64,000 nucleotides of DNA, taken from the NCBI RefSeq assembly GCF_029581275.1, contig NZ_CP120742.1, forward strand, positions 4,154,501-4,218,500. The letters are read 5' to 3'. Below, one piece after another: positions 9,146-18,513 of this stretch. The DNA comes from Micromonospora sp. WMMD1155 (GTDB lineage Bacteria > Actinomycetota > Actinomycetes > Mycobacteriales > Micromonosporaceae). Below the pieces are notes generated by a model. It searched no databases. It saw only the letters and a program-made list of their open reading frames with translations, and was not told the origin of the DNA. Within the stretch, counting starts at the first letter, position 1; each line of letters starts with the position of its first letter. The translations under genes were made by a program, and so were the position numbers.

Positions 9146-9191
9146 GCCGGCCATCCTGCCCGAGCCACCTGCCAGTCCTTACACTGCCCCG

Positions 9192-9551
9192 ATGGGATCC
9201 GACTGCCTGTTCTGCCGCATCGTCGCCGGGGAGATCCCGGCCACCGTGGTCCGGGAGACCGACACCACGCTCGCCTTCCGCGACATCGATCCGAAGGCGC
9301 CGGTGCACGTCCTGGTCATTCCGAAGGAGCACTACGCCGACGTCGCCACCCTCGCCCAGGGTGACCCTGCGCTGGCCGCCGACGTGCTGGCGACGTCCGC
9401 CGCCGTGGCCGAGGACGAGGGCCTGCTCGGCGACGGTTTCCGGTTGATGTTCAACACCGGCGCGTACGGCGGGCAGGAGGTGTTCCACGCGCACGCCCAT
9501 CTGCTCGGTGGTGCGCCGCTCGGCCCGATGCTGGCCCGGGACCTCGCGTGA
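9192..9551 (+). CDS. HIT family nucleotide-binding protein
   Basis: This 119-residue HIT protein probably hydrolyses a nucleoside phosphoramidate or similar nucleotide conjugate. It carries the zinc-type Cys pair CLFC near the N-terminus and the histidine triad HAHAHLLGG near the end. ATG 9192 gives the standard start MGSDCLFCRIV. The stop overlaps the GTG of the next gene (GTGA), so the two are co-translated, and the locus leads directly to phoH-ybeY, where HIT genes are often found in actinobacteria. Confidence 0.92.
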   Translation: MGSDCLFCRIVAGEIPATVVRETDTTLAFRDIDPKAPVHVLVIPKEHYADVATLAQGDPALAADVLATSAAVAEDEGLLGDGFRLMFNTGAYGGQEVFHAHAHLLGGAPLGPMLARDLA

Positions 9552-10936
9552 GCGAGCCGGCCGCCCGGGGGCACGAGCACCTGGGTCGACTCGTCCGGCG
9601 GGTGCAGGCCGACGCCCGGGTGCCGGCGGTGTCGGTGGCGCTGCACCGGGCCGACCGACCGCTCTGGACCTGCACCGTCGGCGACACCGGAAGCGACAAC
9701 CCGCTGGCGCCGGACACCCAGTTCCGGATCGGCTCGGTCACCAAGACCTTCACCGCGGCGCTCACCCTCCAGTGCCGCGACGACGGGCTGCTGGACCTGG
9801 ACGACCCGGTGGGTCGGCACCTGGATCTGCCCGCCCACGGTGAGCTGACCGTACGCCGGTTGCTGTCGCACACCGCCGGTCTGCAACGCGAGCCGTTCGG
9901 CGACGTGTGGGACACCCTGCGCGCACCGGACGCCGACCGGTTGGTGGCGGAGCTGGACCGGGCCGAGCGGGTGCTGCCGACGGCCCGCCGGTTCCACTAC
10001 TCCAACCTGGCCATGGCCGTGCTCGGTCGACTGGTCGCCCGACTGCGCGGCGAGAGCTGGGCGCAGGCACTCAGCGAGCGGATCCTGACGCCGCTCGGGC
10101 TGACCGACACCACGGTGACCCCCCGACCGACGGCGGCCACCGGGTTCCTGGTCGACGCGTACTCCGACGAGGCGCACCCGGAGCCGCCGACCGACTTCGG
10201 CGCGGTCGGCCCGGCCGCGCAGCTCTGGAGCACCGCCACCGACATGGCGCGGTGGGCGGCGTTCCTGGCCGACCCGGCGGCACTGGACCCGGCCGGCGCG
10301 GTGCTCGCCCCCGCGACGCTGGACGAGATGCGCTGGCCGCTGACCACCACCGACGAGACGCTCTGGGGCGCGGGCTTCGGGCTCGGGCTGATCCTGGTCC
10401 CGCAGGGCGAACGGGTGATGCACGTGGGGCACGACGGGGCGATGCCCGGTTTCCTGGCCGGTGTGTACGGCCGGCGGGGCGGCGACGGCACGGCCGGCGC
10501 GATGGGCGCCGCGGTACTCGGTTCGTCCGGTACGGCGACCGAGCTGTTCGACCTGCCGCACCGGCTGCTGGCCGCGGCGGTCGAGCAGGACCCGGCCGAC
10601 ATCGAGCCGTGGCGGCCCGGCGCCCCCGCGCCGGCGGCCCTCCGGGGCGTGCTCGGCAGGTGGTGGGGCGAGGGTTTCGAGTACGTCTTCTCCTGGCAGG
10701 ACGGCTCCCTGCGGGCACGCGGGGCCGGCGACCCGGCCGGACGGCCGCCGGCGATCTTCGTGCCCCTACCGGACCGACCGGACGTGTTCCGGACGGCATC
10801 CGGGCGGGAGGCCGGCGAGCTGCTGCGACTGACCCGGGACGACACCGGCGCGGTGGTCCGGATGCACTGGGCAACGTACCGGTTCACCCGTCACCAGGAG
10901 ACCTTCGACCGGTACGACTTCCGCACCGGGCGTTGA
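9548..10936 (+). CDS. Serine hydrolase of the beta-lactamase/class C family
   Basis: This 462-residue protein has the serine beta-lactamase fold: SVTK (Ser63, Lys66) for the nucleophile and base, a YSN motif in the middle, and HVGHDG as the third motif. No signal peptide or lipobox is seen, so it is probably cytoplasmic and more likely an esterase or peptidase than an antibiotic-resistance enzyme. The C-terminal 110 residues after the catalytic domain form an extra domain. It overlaps the HIT gene by 4 bases. Confidence 0.85.
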   Translation: MSEPAARGHEHLGRLVRRVQADARVPAVSVALHRADRPLWTCTVGDTGSDNPLAPDTQFRIGSVTKTFTAALTLQCRDDGLLDLDDPVGRHLDLPAHGELTVRRLLSHTAGLQREPFGDVWDTLRAPDADRLVAELDRAERVLPTARRFHYSNLAMAVLGRLVARLRGESWAQALSERILTPLGLTDTTVTPRPTAATGFLVDAYSDEAHPEPPTDFGAVGPAAQLWSTATDMARWAAFLADPAALDPAGAVLAPATLDEMRWPLTTTDETLWGAGFGLGLILVPQGERVMHVGHDGAMPGFLAGVYGRRGGDGTAGAMGAAVLGSSGTATELFDLPHRLLAAAVEQDPADIEPWRPGAPAPAALRGVLGRWWGEGFEYVFSWQDGSLRARGAGDPAGRPPAIFVPLPDRPDVFRTASGREAGELLRLTRDDTGAVVRMHWATYRFTRHQETFDRYDFRTGR

Positions 10937-11066
10937 TCGCGGCCAGCGGAAATGGGCGCGATGCGGCCCGCGTCGAACGGATACGATGGGTGTAACGTCC
11001 GCACGCCGGCCAGCAGACCGGCGCCGAGATCGAGAGCAGGTGGCGCAGGGCCCTTCGGCCCGACCT

Positions 11067-12125
11067 ATGACCGGCACCCCACCTCCCGGCCCGCCCCGGG
11101 TGCAGACCAGGATCACCGTGCCCGACTCGAAGATCATGGTCAATCTGCTCGGCGCTGGCGACGAGATCCTCCGACTCGTCGAACGCTCGGTCAACAGTGA
11201 CGTGCACGTCCGCGGCAACGAGATCACCATCACCGGTGACCCCGCGGACAACGCCCTCGCCGAGCGGGTCTTCAGCGAGCTGCTCGAACTCATCGAGAAA
11301 GGCGAGACCCTGACCACTGACGCCGTCCGGCGTACCGTCGGCATGCTCGAGCAGGGCAGCGCCGAGCGGCCCGCCGAGGTTCTGACGCTCAACATCCTCT
11401 CGCGGCGCGGGCGCACCATCCGGCCCAAGACCCTCGGTCAGAAGCGCTACGTCGACGCGATCGACTCGAACACCATCGTCTTCGGCATCGGCCCGGCCGG
11501 CACCGGCAAGACCTACCTGGCGATGGCGAAGGCCGTCCAGGCGTTGCAGGCCAAGCAGGTCAACCGGATCATCCTGACCCGGCCGGCGGTCGAGGCGGGG
11601 GAGCGGCTGGGCTTCCTGCCCGGCACGCTCAACGAGAAGATCGACCCGTACCTGCGCCCGCTCTACGACGCGCTGCACGAGATGCTCGACCCGGAGACGA
11701 TCCCGAAGCTGATGGCCCAGGGCACGATCGAGGTCGCGCCACTGGCGTACATGCGGGGGCGGACGCTGAGTGACGCGTTCATCATCCTGGACGAGGCGCA
11801 GAACACCACGCCCGAGCAGATGAAGATGTTCCTCACCCGGCTCGGCTTCAACTCCAAGATCGTCGTGACCGGTGACGTCACCCAGGTGGACCTTCCCGGC
11901 GGGACGACCAGCGGTCTGCGGGTCGTCCGGGAGATCCTGGAGAACGTCGAGGACGTGCACTTCGCCCAGCTGTCCAGCTCCGACGTGGTCCGCCACCGGC
12001 TGGTCGGGGAGATCGTCGACGCGTACGCCCGCTGGGACGCCGAGCGGGAGAACCAGCAGGCGCAGGGCGTCCATGCCGTGCCCGGGCGACCCGCCCAGGG
12101 CGGCCGGGCCGGCCGCCGCCGCTAA
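11067..12125 (+). CDS. phoH: PhoH family ATPase
   Basis: A 352-residue PhoH-like P-loop ATPase, thought to act as an RNA-related helicase or ATPase together with YbeY. An N-terminal RNA-binding-like part ([17 protein letters not shown]) is followed by Walker [15 protein letters not shown] and Walker [18 protein letters not shown] 11067 ([10 protein letters not shown]) is chosen; GTG 11040 and ATG 10986 are in-frame options and none has an ideal ribosome site. It is followed after 15 bp by ybeY, a highly conserved pairing. Confidence 0.94.
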   Translation: MTGTPPPGPPRVQTRITVPDSKIMVNLLGAGDEILRLVERSVNSDVHVRGNEITITGDPADNALAERVFSELLELIEKGETLTTDAVRRTVGMLEQGSAERPAEVLTLNILSRRGRTIRPKTLGQKRYVDAIDSNTIVFGIGPAGTGKTYLAMAKAVQALQAKQVNRIILTRPAVEAGERLGFLPGTLNEKIDPYLRPLYDALHEMLDPETIPKLMAQGTIEVAPLAYMRGRTLSDAFIILDEAQNTTPEQMKMFLTRLGFNSKIVVTGDVTQVDLPGGTTSGLRVVREILENVEDVHFAQLSSSDVVRHRLVGEIVDAYARWDAERENQQAQGVHAVPGRPAQGGRAGRRR

Positions 12126-12140
12126 AGCAGAGGAAAGCAG

Positions 12141-12614
12141 TTGTCCATCGAGATCGCCAACGAGTCCGGTGTCGACGTCGACACCGACGCCGTGCTCGCC
12201 GTCGCCCGGCACGCCCTCGACGAGATGGGGGTCAACCCCCTCGCCGAGTTGTCCGTGCTGTTGGTCGACATCGACTACATGACCGAGCTGAACCACCGCT
12301 GGATGGGTGGCGACGGCCCGACCGACGTGCTCGCCTTCCCCATGGACGAGGGCAGCGTCGACCACGGCCCGGGTGAGTCCGCGCCGGCCGGCGGCGAGCC
12401 CGCCCTGCTCGGCGACATCGTGCTGTGCCCCGAGGTCGCGGCCAAGCAGGCGGCGACGGCCGGGCACTCGCCCGCCGACGAGCTGCACCTGCTCACCGTG
12501 CACGGGGTGCTGCACCTGCTTGGCTACGACCACGCCGAGCCGGAGGAGGAGCGGGAGATGTTCGGTCTCCAGGCCCGACTGCTGGCCAGCTGGCGGTCGA
12601 CCCGCACCCAGTGA
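12141..12614 (+). CDS. ybeY: rRNA maturation RNase YbeY
   Basis: This 157-residue zinc endoribonuclease takes part in 16S rRNA 3'-end maturation and 70S quality control. It has the diagnostic zinc-binding motif [11 protein letters not shown]. The TTG start at 12141 is supported by GAGGAAAG a few bases upstream and by the family-typical N-terminus. The stop overlaps the next ATG by one base (TGATG). It sits between phoH and a CorC-type gene, as in most actinobacteria. Confidence 0.95.
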   Translation: MSIEIANESGVDVDTDAVLAVARHALDEMGVNPLAELSVLLVDIDYMTELNHRWMGGDGPTDVLAFPMDEGSVDHGPGESAPAGGEPALLGDIVLCPEVAAKQAATAGHSPADELHLLTVHGVLHLLGYDHAEPEEEREMFGLQARLLASWRSTRTQ

Positions 12615-14110
12615 TGTCCACTCCTCCGTTACTCGCGGCCGGTGCCACCGCCGGCCTTCCCGACCTGCAGCTGATCGCCTTCGCGGCCGGCCTGGTGGTG
12701 CTGGCCGGTCTGATCGCGATGACCGAGGCGGCTCTCGCTGCGGTCTCTCCGGCCCGCGCCGCCGAGCTGGCCCGCGACGGGGTGCGGGGCGCCAGGACCC
12801 TCCAGGCGGTCGCCGGTGACGTCGTCCGGCACCTCAACCTGCTCCTGTTGCTGCGGCTGCTGGCCGAGCTGACCGCCACCACGCTCGTGGCGTTGGTCGC
12901 GGTGGACAGCTTCGGCGCCGGTTGGCGGGCGGCGCTGGTGACCGCCGGCGCGATGACCGTGGTCAGCTTCGTGGTGGTCGGCGTCGCGCCGCGCACCATC
13001 GGCCGGCAGCACGCGTACGCCGTCGGTCGTGCGGTCGCGCCGCTGGTCCGGTGGCTGGGCCGGGCGCTCAACCCGCTCGCGTCGTTGCTGATCCTGATCG
13101 GCAACGCGGTCACCCCGGGCCGCGGCTTCCGCGAGGGGCCGTTCGCCACCCAGGTGGAGTTGCGAGAGCTGGTCGACCTGGCCGAGCAGCGCGGCGTCGT
13201 CGAGCACGGCGAGCGTCAGATGATCCACTCGGTCTTCGCGCTCGGCGACACCATCGCCCGCGAGGTGATGGTGCCGCGTACCGAGATGGTGTGGATCGAG
13301 GAGGGCAAGACGCTCGCGCAGGCGCTGGCGCTCTTCCTGCGTTCCGGTTTCTCCCGCATCCCGGTGATCGGCGAGAGCGTCGACGACGTGCTGGGCGTGC
13401 TCTACCTGAAGGACCTCATCCGCCGCTCCCGGGGCGGCGACCCGCAGGCCGAGCAGTTGCCGGTGGCCGAGTTGATGCGCCCGGCGACCTTCGTGCCGGA
13501 GTCCAAGCCGGTCGACGACCTGCTGTCCGAGATGCAGGCGGCCCGCAACCACCTGGTCATCGTCGTCGACGAGTACGGCGGCACCGGCGGCCTGGTCACC
13601 ATCGAGGACATCCTGGAGGAGATCGTCGGTGAGATCACCGACGAGTACGATGTCGAACGCCCGCCCGTCGAACGTCTGGCGGACTCGTCGGTCCGGGTGA
13701 CCGCCCGCCTGCCGGTGGAGACCCTGGGCGAGATGTTCGACACCGACCTGCCCACCGACGAGGTGGAGACGGTCGGGGGCCTGCTCGCCCAGTCGCTGGG
13801 GCGGGTGCCGATCCCCGGTGCGACGGTCGAGGTCGCCGGTCTCCGGCTGGTCGCCGAGGGCACCACCGGCAGGCGTAACCGGATCGACACCGTCCTGGTC
13901 AGCCGGGTGGAGTCGGGCCACGAACAGGACACCGCGGGGCGCGGCGAGCAGGGCAGCGCGGGGCGGCACGAGAAGGACACCGCGGGGCGCGGCGAGCAGG
14001 GCAGCGCGGGGCGGCACGAGAAGGACACCGCGGGGCGCGGCGAGCACGCCGACCCCGGGGACGACACGGACAACCACCGAGATGACGAGAGGCAACCAGC
14101 CGATGCCTGA
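12614..14110 (+). CDS. Hemolysin/CorC family protein (CNNM domain, CBS pair, CorC/HlyC domain) with repeat tail
   Basis: A 498-residue membrane protein of the CNNM/CorC type, linked in other bacteria to magnesium or cobalt handling. A DUF21/CNNM domain with several membrane helices (about 10-175) precedes a CBS pair (MVPRTEMVWI ... VIVVDEYGGTGGLVTIEDI) and a C-terminal CorC_HlyC domain. The last ~65 residues are charged and disordered, and include a 16-residue unit, DTAGRGEQGSAGRHEK, repeated about 2.5 times. It overlaps both neighbours (1 bp with ybeY, 8 bp with the next gene), so it belongs to the phoH-era operon. Confidence 0.9.
   Translation: MSTPPLLAAGATAGLPDLQLIAFAAGLVVLAGLIAMTEAALAAVSPARAAELARDGVRGARTLQAVAGDVVRHLNLLLLLRLLAELTATTLVALVAVDSFGAGWRAALVTAGAMTVVSFVVVGVAPRTIGRQHAYAVGRAVAPLVRWLGRALNPLASLLILIGNAVTPGRGFREGPFATQVELRELVDLAEQRGVVEHGERQMIHSVFALGDTIAREVMVPRTEMVWIEEGKTLAQALALFLRSGFSRIPVIGESVDDVLGVLYLKDLIRRSRGGDPQAEQLPVAELMRPATFVPESKPVDDLLSEMQAARNHLVIVVDEYGGTGGLVTIEDILEEIVGEITDEYDVERPPVERLADSSVRVTARLPVETLGEMFDTDLPTDEVETVGGLLAQSLGRVPIPGATVEVAGLRLVAEGTTGRRNRIDTVLVSRVESGHEQDTAGRGEQGSAGRHEKDTAGRGEQGSAGRHEKDTAGRGEHADPGDDTDNHRDDERQPADA
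13928..14045 (+). repeat. 48-bp in-frame tandem repeat
   Basis: Unit starts lie at 13928, 13976 and 14024; the first two units are complete and essentially identical and the third is partial. Each encodes DTAGRGEQGSAGRHEK at the C-terminus of the CorC-type protein. The near-identity of units indicates recent expansion. Confidence 0.85.
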
Positions 14111-14489
14111 CACACCCGCCGCCCCCGCCGCCCGGCCGGCCCCCACCGCGTCAGCCGAGCTGAGCGCCGAGGACGCCAAGCTGGTCGTCCTGGCCCGGGG
14201 CGCCCGCGGGCGGGTCGGCGCCGTGGAGGGCGCCGCGGTCCGGGATCAGGACGGCCGGACGTACGCGGCGGCCAGCGTCGCGCTGCCGTCGCTGACCCTC
14301 ACCGCGTTGCAGTTGGCTGTCGCGTCGGCGGTGGCGGCCGGGGCGAGTCGGCTGGAGGCGGCGGTGGTGGTGACCGAGGCGTCGACGCTGGACGGCGCCG
14401 GTCACGCGGCGGTGCGTGACCTCGCGGTGGACGCCCCGATCCACCTGGCCGCCCCGGATGGCACGGTCCTCGGCACGGTGACCCAGTGA
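14103..14489 (+). CDS. Cytidine-deaminase-like protein without zinc ligands
   Basis: This 128-residue protein occupies the position between the corC-type gene and era where actinobacteria carry an ORF usually called cytidine deaminase. The cytidine-deaminase-like core is visible (RGRVGAVEGAAVRDQDGRTY, LTALQLAVASAVAAG, EAAVVVTEAS). The family's zinc ligands (Cys/His-Ala-Glu and PCxxC) are absent: there is no Cys in the protein. It is therefore probably a non-catalytic relative; its role is unknown. It overlaps the upstream gene by 8 bp and shares GTGA with era. Confidence 0.82.
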   Translation: MPDTPAAPAARPAPTASAELSAEDAKLVVLARGARGRVGAVEGAAVRDQDGRTYAAASVALPSLTLTALQLAVASAVAAGASRLEAAVVVTEASTLDGAGHAAVRDLAVDAPIHLAAPDGTVLGTVTQ

Positions 14490-15391
14490 GCCCCGTGCAG
14501 GACCCGGAGGCGAGGCCGTACCGGGCCGGGTTCGGCTGTTTCGTCGGCCGGCCCAACGCGGGCAAGTCCACGCTCACCAACGCCATCGTCGGCACCAAGA
14601 TCGCGATCACCTCGAACAAACCGCAGACCACCCGGCACGTCATCCGGGCCGTGCTGCACCGCCCGGAGTCGCAGTTGGTCCTGGTCGACACCCCGGGCCT
14701 GCACCGCCCCCGGACGCTGCTCGGTGAGCGCCTCAACGACCTGGTCCGGTCCACCTGGACGGAGGTCGACGTGATCGGCCTGTGCATCCCGGCGGACGAG
14801 CCGGTCGGGCGCGGCGACCGGTTCATCACCGGCGAGTTGGCCGAGTTGAAGGCGACGGTGCTGGCGGTGGTCACCAAGACCGACCTGGTGGACAAGCGCC
14901 GGCTGGCGGAGCAGTTGCTCGCGGTGAGCGAGCTGGGGGACTTCGCCGCGGTGGTGCCGGTGAGCGCGGTCTCCGGGCACCAGGTGGACACGCTCGTCGA
15001 CGTGATGACCGACTACCTGCCGCCGTCGCCGCAGCTCTACCCGGACGACATGCTGACCGACGACCCCGAGCAGGTGATGGTCGCGGAGCTGATCCGGGAG
15101 GCCGCCCTGGAAGGGGTCCGCGACGAGCTGCCGCACTCCATCGCCGTCGTGGTGGAGGAGATGATCCCCGAAGGTCAACTGACGAAGATCTACGCCGACG
15201 TGTACGTCGAGCGACCCAGCCAGAAGGCGATCGTGATCGGTCATCGGGCGAGCCGGCTCAAGGAGGTCGGCACCAACGCCCGCCGCCAGATCGAGGAGCT
15301 GCTGGGCGGCCGGGTCTATCTCGACCTGCACGTACGGGTGGCGAAGGACTGGCAGCGCGACCCGAAGCAGCTGCGCAAGCTGGGCTTCTGA
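14486..15391 (+). CDS. era: GTPase Era
   Basis: This 301-residue GTPase binds the 3' end of 16S rRNA during 30S assembly. G motifs are visible: GRPNAGKST (G1), DTPG (G3) and TKTD (G4), with the effector stretch TSNKPQTTRH. The C-terminal KH domain includes IYADVYVERPSQKAIVIGH. GTG 14486 overlaps the previous stop. It ends the phoH-ybeY-corC-cdd-era run and is followed by a hairpin. Confidence 0.97.
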   Translation: MSPVQDPEARPYRAGFGCFVGRPNAGKSTLTNAIVGTKIAITSNKPQTTRHVIRAVLHRPESQLVLVDTPGLHRPRTLLGERLNDLVRSTWTEVDVIGLCIPADEPVGRGDRFITGELAELKATVLAVVTKTDLVDKRRLAEQLLAVSELGDFAAVVPVSAVSGHQVDTLVDVMTDYLPPSPQLYPDDMLTDDPEQVMVAELIREAALEGVRDELPHSIAVVVEEMIPEGQLTKIYADVYVERPSQKAIVIGHRASRLKEVGTNARRQIEELLGGRVYLDLHVRVAKDWQRDPKQLRKLGF

Positions 15392-15400
15392 CACCACCGC

Positions 15401-15420
15401 GCCGACCGGCCCCGGTCGGC
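15401..15420 (+). terminator. Hairpin after era
   Basis: GCCGACCGG and CCGGTCGGC form a perfect 9-bp inverted repeat 10 bp after the era stop, a likely end for the ribosome-related operon. Confidence 0.6.
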
Positions 15421-15568
15421 GGGAGCGCGACTGTCGGCGTACCTCATGATCGTCTTCGGTCGTGGTGGTGGAAAGATTCACGTTCGGTCGGGGGTGTTGC
15501 CCGTTTCGCGGCGGCACCGCGCAGGGTAGGGGAACAACGCCAAGCGTCCCCGACCGAGATGCAGGCTG

Positions 15569-16747
15569 ATGCGCAACAGGTACCTCGATCTGCTCCGATT
15601 CCTGGCCATCGTCCGAGTGGTCGTCTACCACGTCACCGGGTGGGCGACCCTCACCCTCGTCTTCCCCGCCATGTCGGTGATGTTCGCGCTGGCCGGTTCG
15701 TTGATGGCCGCGTCGCTGACCCGCTCCGGGCCGACGGCGGTCGCGCGTCGGCTGCGTCGGCTGCTGCCGTCACTGTGGGTGCTCGCGGCGGTCTTCGTAC
15801 CGGCCATGCTGCTCACCGGTCTGCCGGTGAGCCCCCGGGTTCTGCTGTGGCTGTTCCCGATCGCCGACCCGCCGGCCAACGACTGGGGCGCACTGGCCCT
15901 GAGCGTCATCTGGTACCTGCGCGACTACCTGTGGTTCGTGCTCGCCTCACCCGTGGCGTTCTGGCTGTTCCGGCGTGCCCCGCTGCCCACGGTGCTGGCC
16001 CCGTACCTCCTCCTGGTGGCGATCGAAGCGGGGATCTACCCGGCACCACCGGTGCTGCGCGAGTTCGGGCTGTACTTCGGGGCGTGGACGCTGGGCTTCG
16101 CCCACCACGCCGGGATGCTGCGCCGGCTCTCCGGCCGGTTGCTCTATCCGGTGGCGGCCGCCCTCGCGGTGGGCGGCGGTGCCTGGATCGTCGGGCATCC
16201 CGGCCCACGCGGGTACGACCTGAACGACAACCACCTGGGCAACGCACTCTGGTCGGCCGCGTTCATCCTGGTCGTCCTGGGTCGGGCCCCCTCCGGGGTG
16301 GTGTGGCTGAGTCGCAGTCGGCTGGCCGACCGGGCGGTGACAGTCGTCAACCGGCGGGCGCTCACCGTCTATCTCTGGCACATGCCGTTCGTGGTGGCGC
16401 TCACCCCGCTCGTCGACGTGGTGGGTTGGTCCCACCAGGACCCGGTGGGGTTGGCCATCCGGGTGCTGCTGGTCTTCGCGCTGGTCGGACTGGTCACCCT
16501 CGCCGTCGGCTGGGTCGAGGACGTCGCCGCCCGTCGCCGCCCGGAGCTGATCCCCGGTGGCCCGCCGCGCCCGGCCGGGGCGGCCGCGCCCGTCGGCGAG
16601 CCCCCAGCCGGGCCGGATGCCCGGTCCGGTGCGCTGTCGGGCGACTCCGTCGGTGCGGGGTCGTCCAGGCGTGCGCCCGAGCCGGCCGCGGTGCCGGCCC
16701 AGCGGTCGGCCGGGGAGCCGACCACCGTCGACGTCAACGTTGGCTGA
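15569..16747 (+). CDS. Acyltransferase family 3 membrane protein
   Basis: This 392-residue protein has about ten hydrophobic segments and the AT3-family start MRNRYLDLLRFLAIVRVVVYH, in which R10 and H21 are the family-type positions for acyl transfer. Such enzymes O-acylate sugars, lipids or antibiotics at the membrane; the acceptor here is unknown. The last ~60 residues are proline- and alanine-rich and probably disordered. The 3' end overlaps the convergent DUF4097 gene by 14 bp. Confidence 0.82.
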   Translation: MRNRYLDLLRFLAIVRVVVYHVTGWATLTLVFPAMSVMFALAGSLMAASLTRSGPTAVARRLRRLLPSLWVLAAVFVPAMLLTGLPVSPRVLLWLFPIADPPANDWGALALSVIWYLRDYLWFVLASPVAFWLFRRAPLPTVLAPYLLLVAIEAGIYPAPPVLREFGLYFGAWTLGFAHHAGMLRRLSGRLLYPVAAALAVGGGAWIVGHPGPRGYDLNDNHLGNALWSAAFILVVLGRAPSGVVWLSRSRLADRAVTVVNRRALTVYLWHMPFVVALTPLVDVVGWSHQDPVGLAIRVLLVFALVGLVTLAVGWVEDVAARRRPELIPGGPPRPAGAAAPVGEPPAGPDARSGALSGDSVGAGSSRRAPEPAAVPAQRSAGEPTTVDVNVG

Positions 16748-17540
16748 TCGTCACGTTGCCGCTGCCGGCCGAACCGTCGAGCACCAGGGACGCGGCCGGG
16801 TCGTCGGCGACGGTGACCCGAGTGTCCCCGGAGCCCGCACCGGAGCGCACCCGGTAGCTGCCCGGCGGCACCAGCAACGTCACGTCGCCGCTGGACGCGT
16901 GCACCCGCGCCGCAGCCGGTGTGTCCAGCTCGACTGTGACATTGCCGGAGCCGGCCTCGGCATCCGTGGTGGCGACGAGCCGTCGTGCGGTGATGTCACC
17001 GGACCCGGCGCGCAGGCGGACGGCCCCGCTGACCTCGCTCACGTCGATGTTGCCGGAGCCGGTCTCCACCTCGACCTTGCCATCGGCCCCGGTGACCCGT
17101 ACGTCACCCGAACCCAGCCGAAGCTCCACCGCGCCGACCCTGCTCAGCTCGACGTCACCCGAACCGGACTCGCCCTGGAGGGCCACCCCCTCCGGCACGG
17201 TGACCTCGTAGGAGACGCTGCACCGGTCGCCGCAGTCGGTGTCCAGCACCAGCTCGCTGCCCTTGATCTCGTACCGGGCCTGCGGCTCGCCGCCCTGGTA
17301 GCGCACCACCCGCTTGATCCGCGCCTCCGCCGCGGTGCCGGTGCCCCGGACGACCACATCGCCGGAACCCGGCAGCACCCGGATGTTGGTGATCTTCACC
17401 GGCTCGGTGTCGTCGTAGTCGAGCCGACGCATGGCCAGGTTGTCGCACCCGGCGAGCACGATGAGGGTGGTCGCCAGCCCCAGGGCCACGGGGGCGGCGG
17501 CGCGCCGACGGAGACCGCCGGAGGTCGGTTGCATTGCCAT
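16734..17540 (-). CDS. DUF4097 family beta-strand-repeat lipoprotein
   Basis: About 268 residues. The N-terminus has a basic start, a hydrophobic stretch and a lipobox (LIVLAGC), so it is probably an exported lipoprotein. The body is a regular beta repeat in which GSGDV/GSGNV/GSGDI motifs recur every ~20 residues, forming a predicted right-handed beta-solenoid typical of DUF4097. One likely disulfide is suggested by DTDCGDRCSV. Function of the family is unknown. ATG 17540 is used; ATG 17534 and 17549 are alternatives. Confidence 0.82.
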   Translation of the reverse strand: MAMQPTSGGLRRRAAAPVALGLATTLIVLAGCDNLAMRRLDYDDTEPVKITNIRVLPGSGDVVVRGTGTAAEARIKRVVRYQGGEPQARYEIKGSELVLDTDCGDRCSVSYEVTVPEGVALQGESGSGDVELSRVGAVELRLGSGDVRVTGADGKVEVETGSGNIDVSEVSGAVRLRAGSGDITARRLVATTDAEAGSGNVTVELDTPAAARVHASSGDVTLLVPPGSYRVRSGAGSGDTRVTVADDPAASLVLDGSAGSGNVTISQR

Positions 17541-17642
17541 GGCCAGCACGCTACGACCGGTGAAGAGCCGCGCGCATCGGGGTTACTCCGCGCCTGCACC
17601 CCGAACCAACCCTGATATCGCACCCCGAGGGAGAATGGCCCG

Positions 17643-18509
17643 ATGGCCGGGTACCGCCGACAGCTCTACCGCGACGACGCGGTGGTGCTGCGTGTGCAGA
17701 AACTCGGCGAGTCCGACCGGATCATCACCCTGCTCACCCGTCGACACGGCCGGCTGCGCGCGGTGGCCCGAGGGGTCCGCCGCACCACCAGCAAGTTCGG
17801 CGCCCGGCTGGAACCGTTCGGCCACGTCGACCTCCAGCTCGCCGGAGACCCGAAGGGCAACCACGGCAGCGCGCTGCACACCGTCAGCCAGGCCGAGGGC
17901 ATCGACCTGTACGGCAAACGGTTTCTGGGGGACTACCCGCGCTACACGGCGGCCAGCGCGATCGCCGAGACCGCCGAGCGGCTGACCCCGGTCGAGCGGG
18001 AGCCGTCGCTGCGGCTGTTCCAGCTCACCCTGGGCGCACTGAAGGCGCTGTCCCGGGGGGAGCACGCCACCACCCTGGTCCTCGACGCGTACCTGCTGCG
18101 GGGGATGGCCCTCGCGGGCTGGGCGCCGGCGCTCGTCGCCTGCGCGGTCTGCGGCACCCCCGGCCGGCACCGGGCGTTCTCCGTGCCGGCCGGCGGCGCC
18201 GTCTGCCCCGACTGCCGGCCACCCGGCGCGGCTCACCCCGCGCCGGCCACCATCGACCTGATGTCCGCGCTGACCACCGGCGACTGGGTGGTCGCCGACG
18301 CCACCGACACCGGGGTACGCCGGGAGTGCAGCGGACTGGTCGCAGCTCACCTGCAGTGGCACCTGGAGCGCGCGCTACGCTCGCTGCCGCTGGTCGACCG
18401 GGGTCCCTCGGCGGCCGGCACGGCCTCGCCGCCGGAAGGCGGCGGAGCCGTGGTGCTCCGGCCACAGGGCGACGTCGAGGCCGGGGCGGACGGCGCGAAC
18501 AGGGAGTGA
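17643..18509 (+). CDS. recO: DNA repair protein RecO
   Basis: This 288-residue protein loads RecA at gaps together with RecR. It has an N-terminal OB fold ([27 protein letters not shown]) and a helical part with a zinc-finger-like CAVCG ... CPDC pair (about 163-195). The final ~30 residues (after VDRGPS) are a variable tail. It is adjacent to uppS with a 4-bp gap, the usual actinobacterial recO-uppS order. Confidence 0.94.
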   Translation: MAGYRRQLYRDDAVVLRVQKLGESDRIITLLTRRHGRLRAVARGVRRTTSKFGARLEPFGHVDLQLAGDPKGNHGSALHTVSQAEGIDLYGKRFLGDYPRYTAASAIAETAERLTPVEREPSLRLFQLTLGALKALSRGEHATTLVLDAYLLRGMALAGWAPALVACAVCGTPGRHRAFSVPAGGAVCPDCRPPGAAHPAPATIDLMSALTTGDWVVADATDTGVRRECSGLVAAHLQWHLERALRSLPLVDRGPSAAGTASPPEGGGAVVLRPQGDVEAGADGANRE

Positions 18510-18513
18510 CCGA

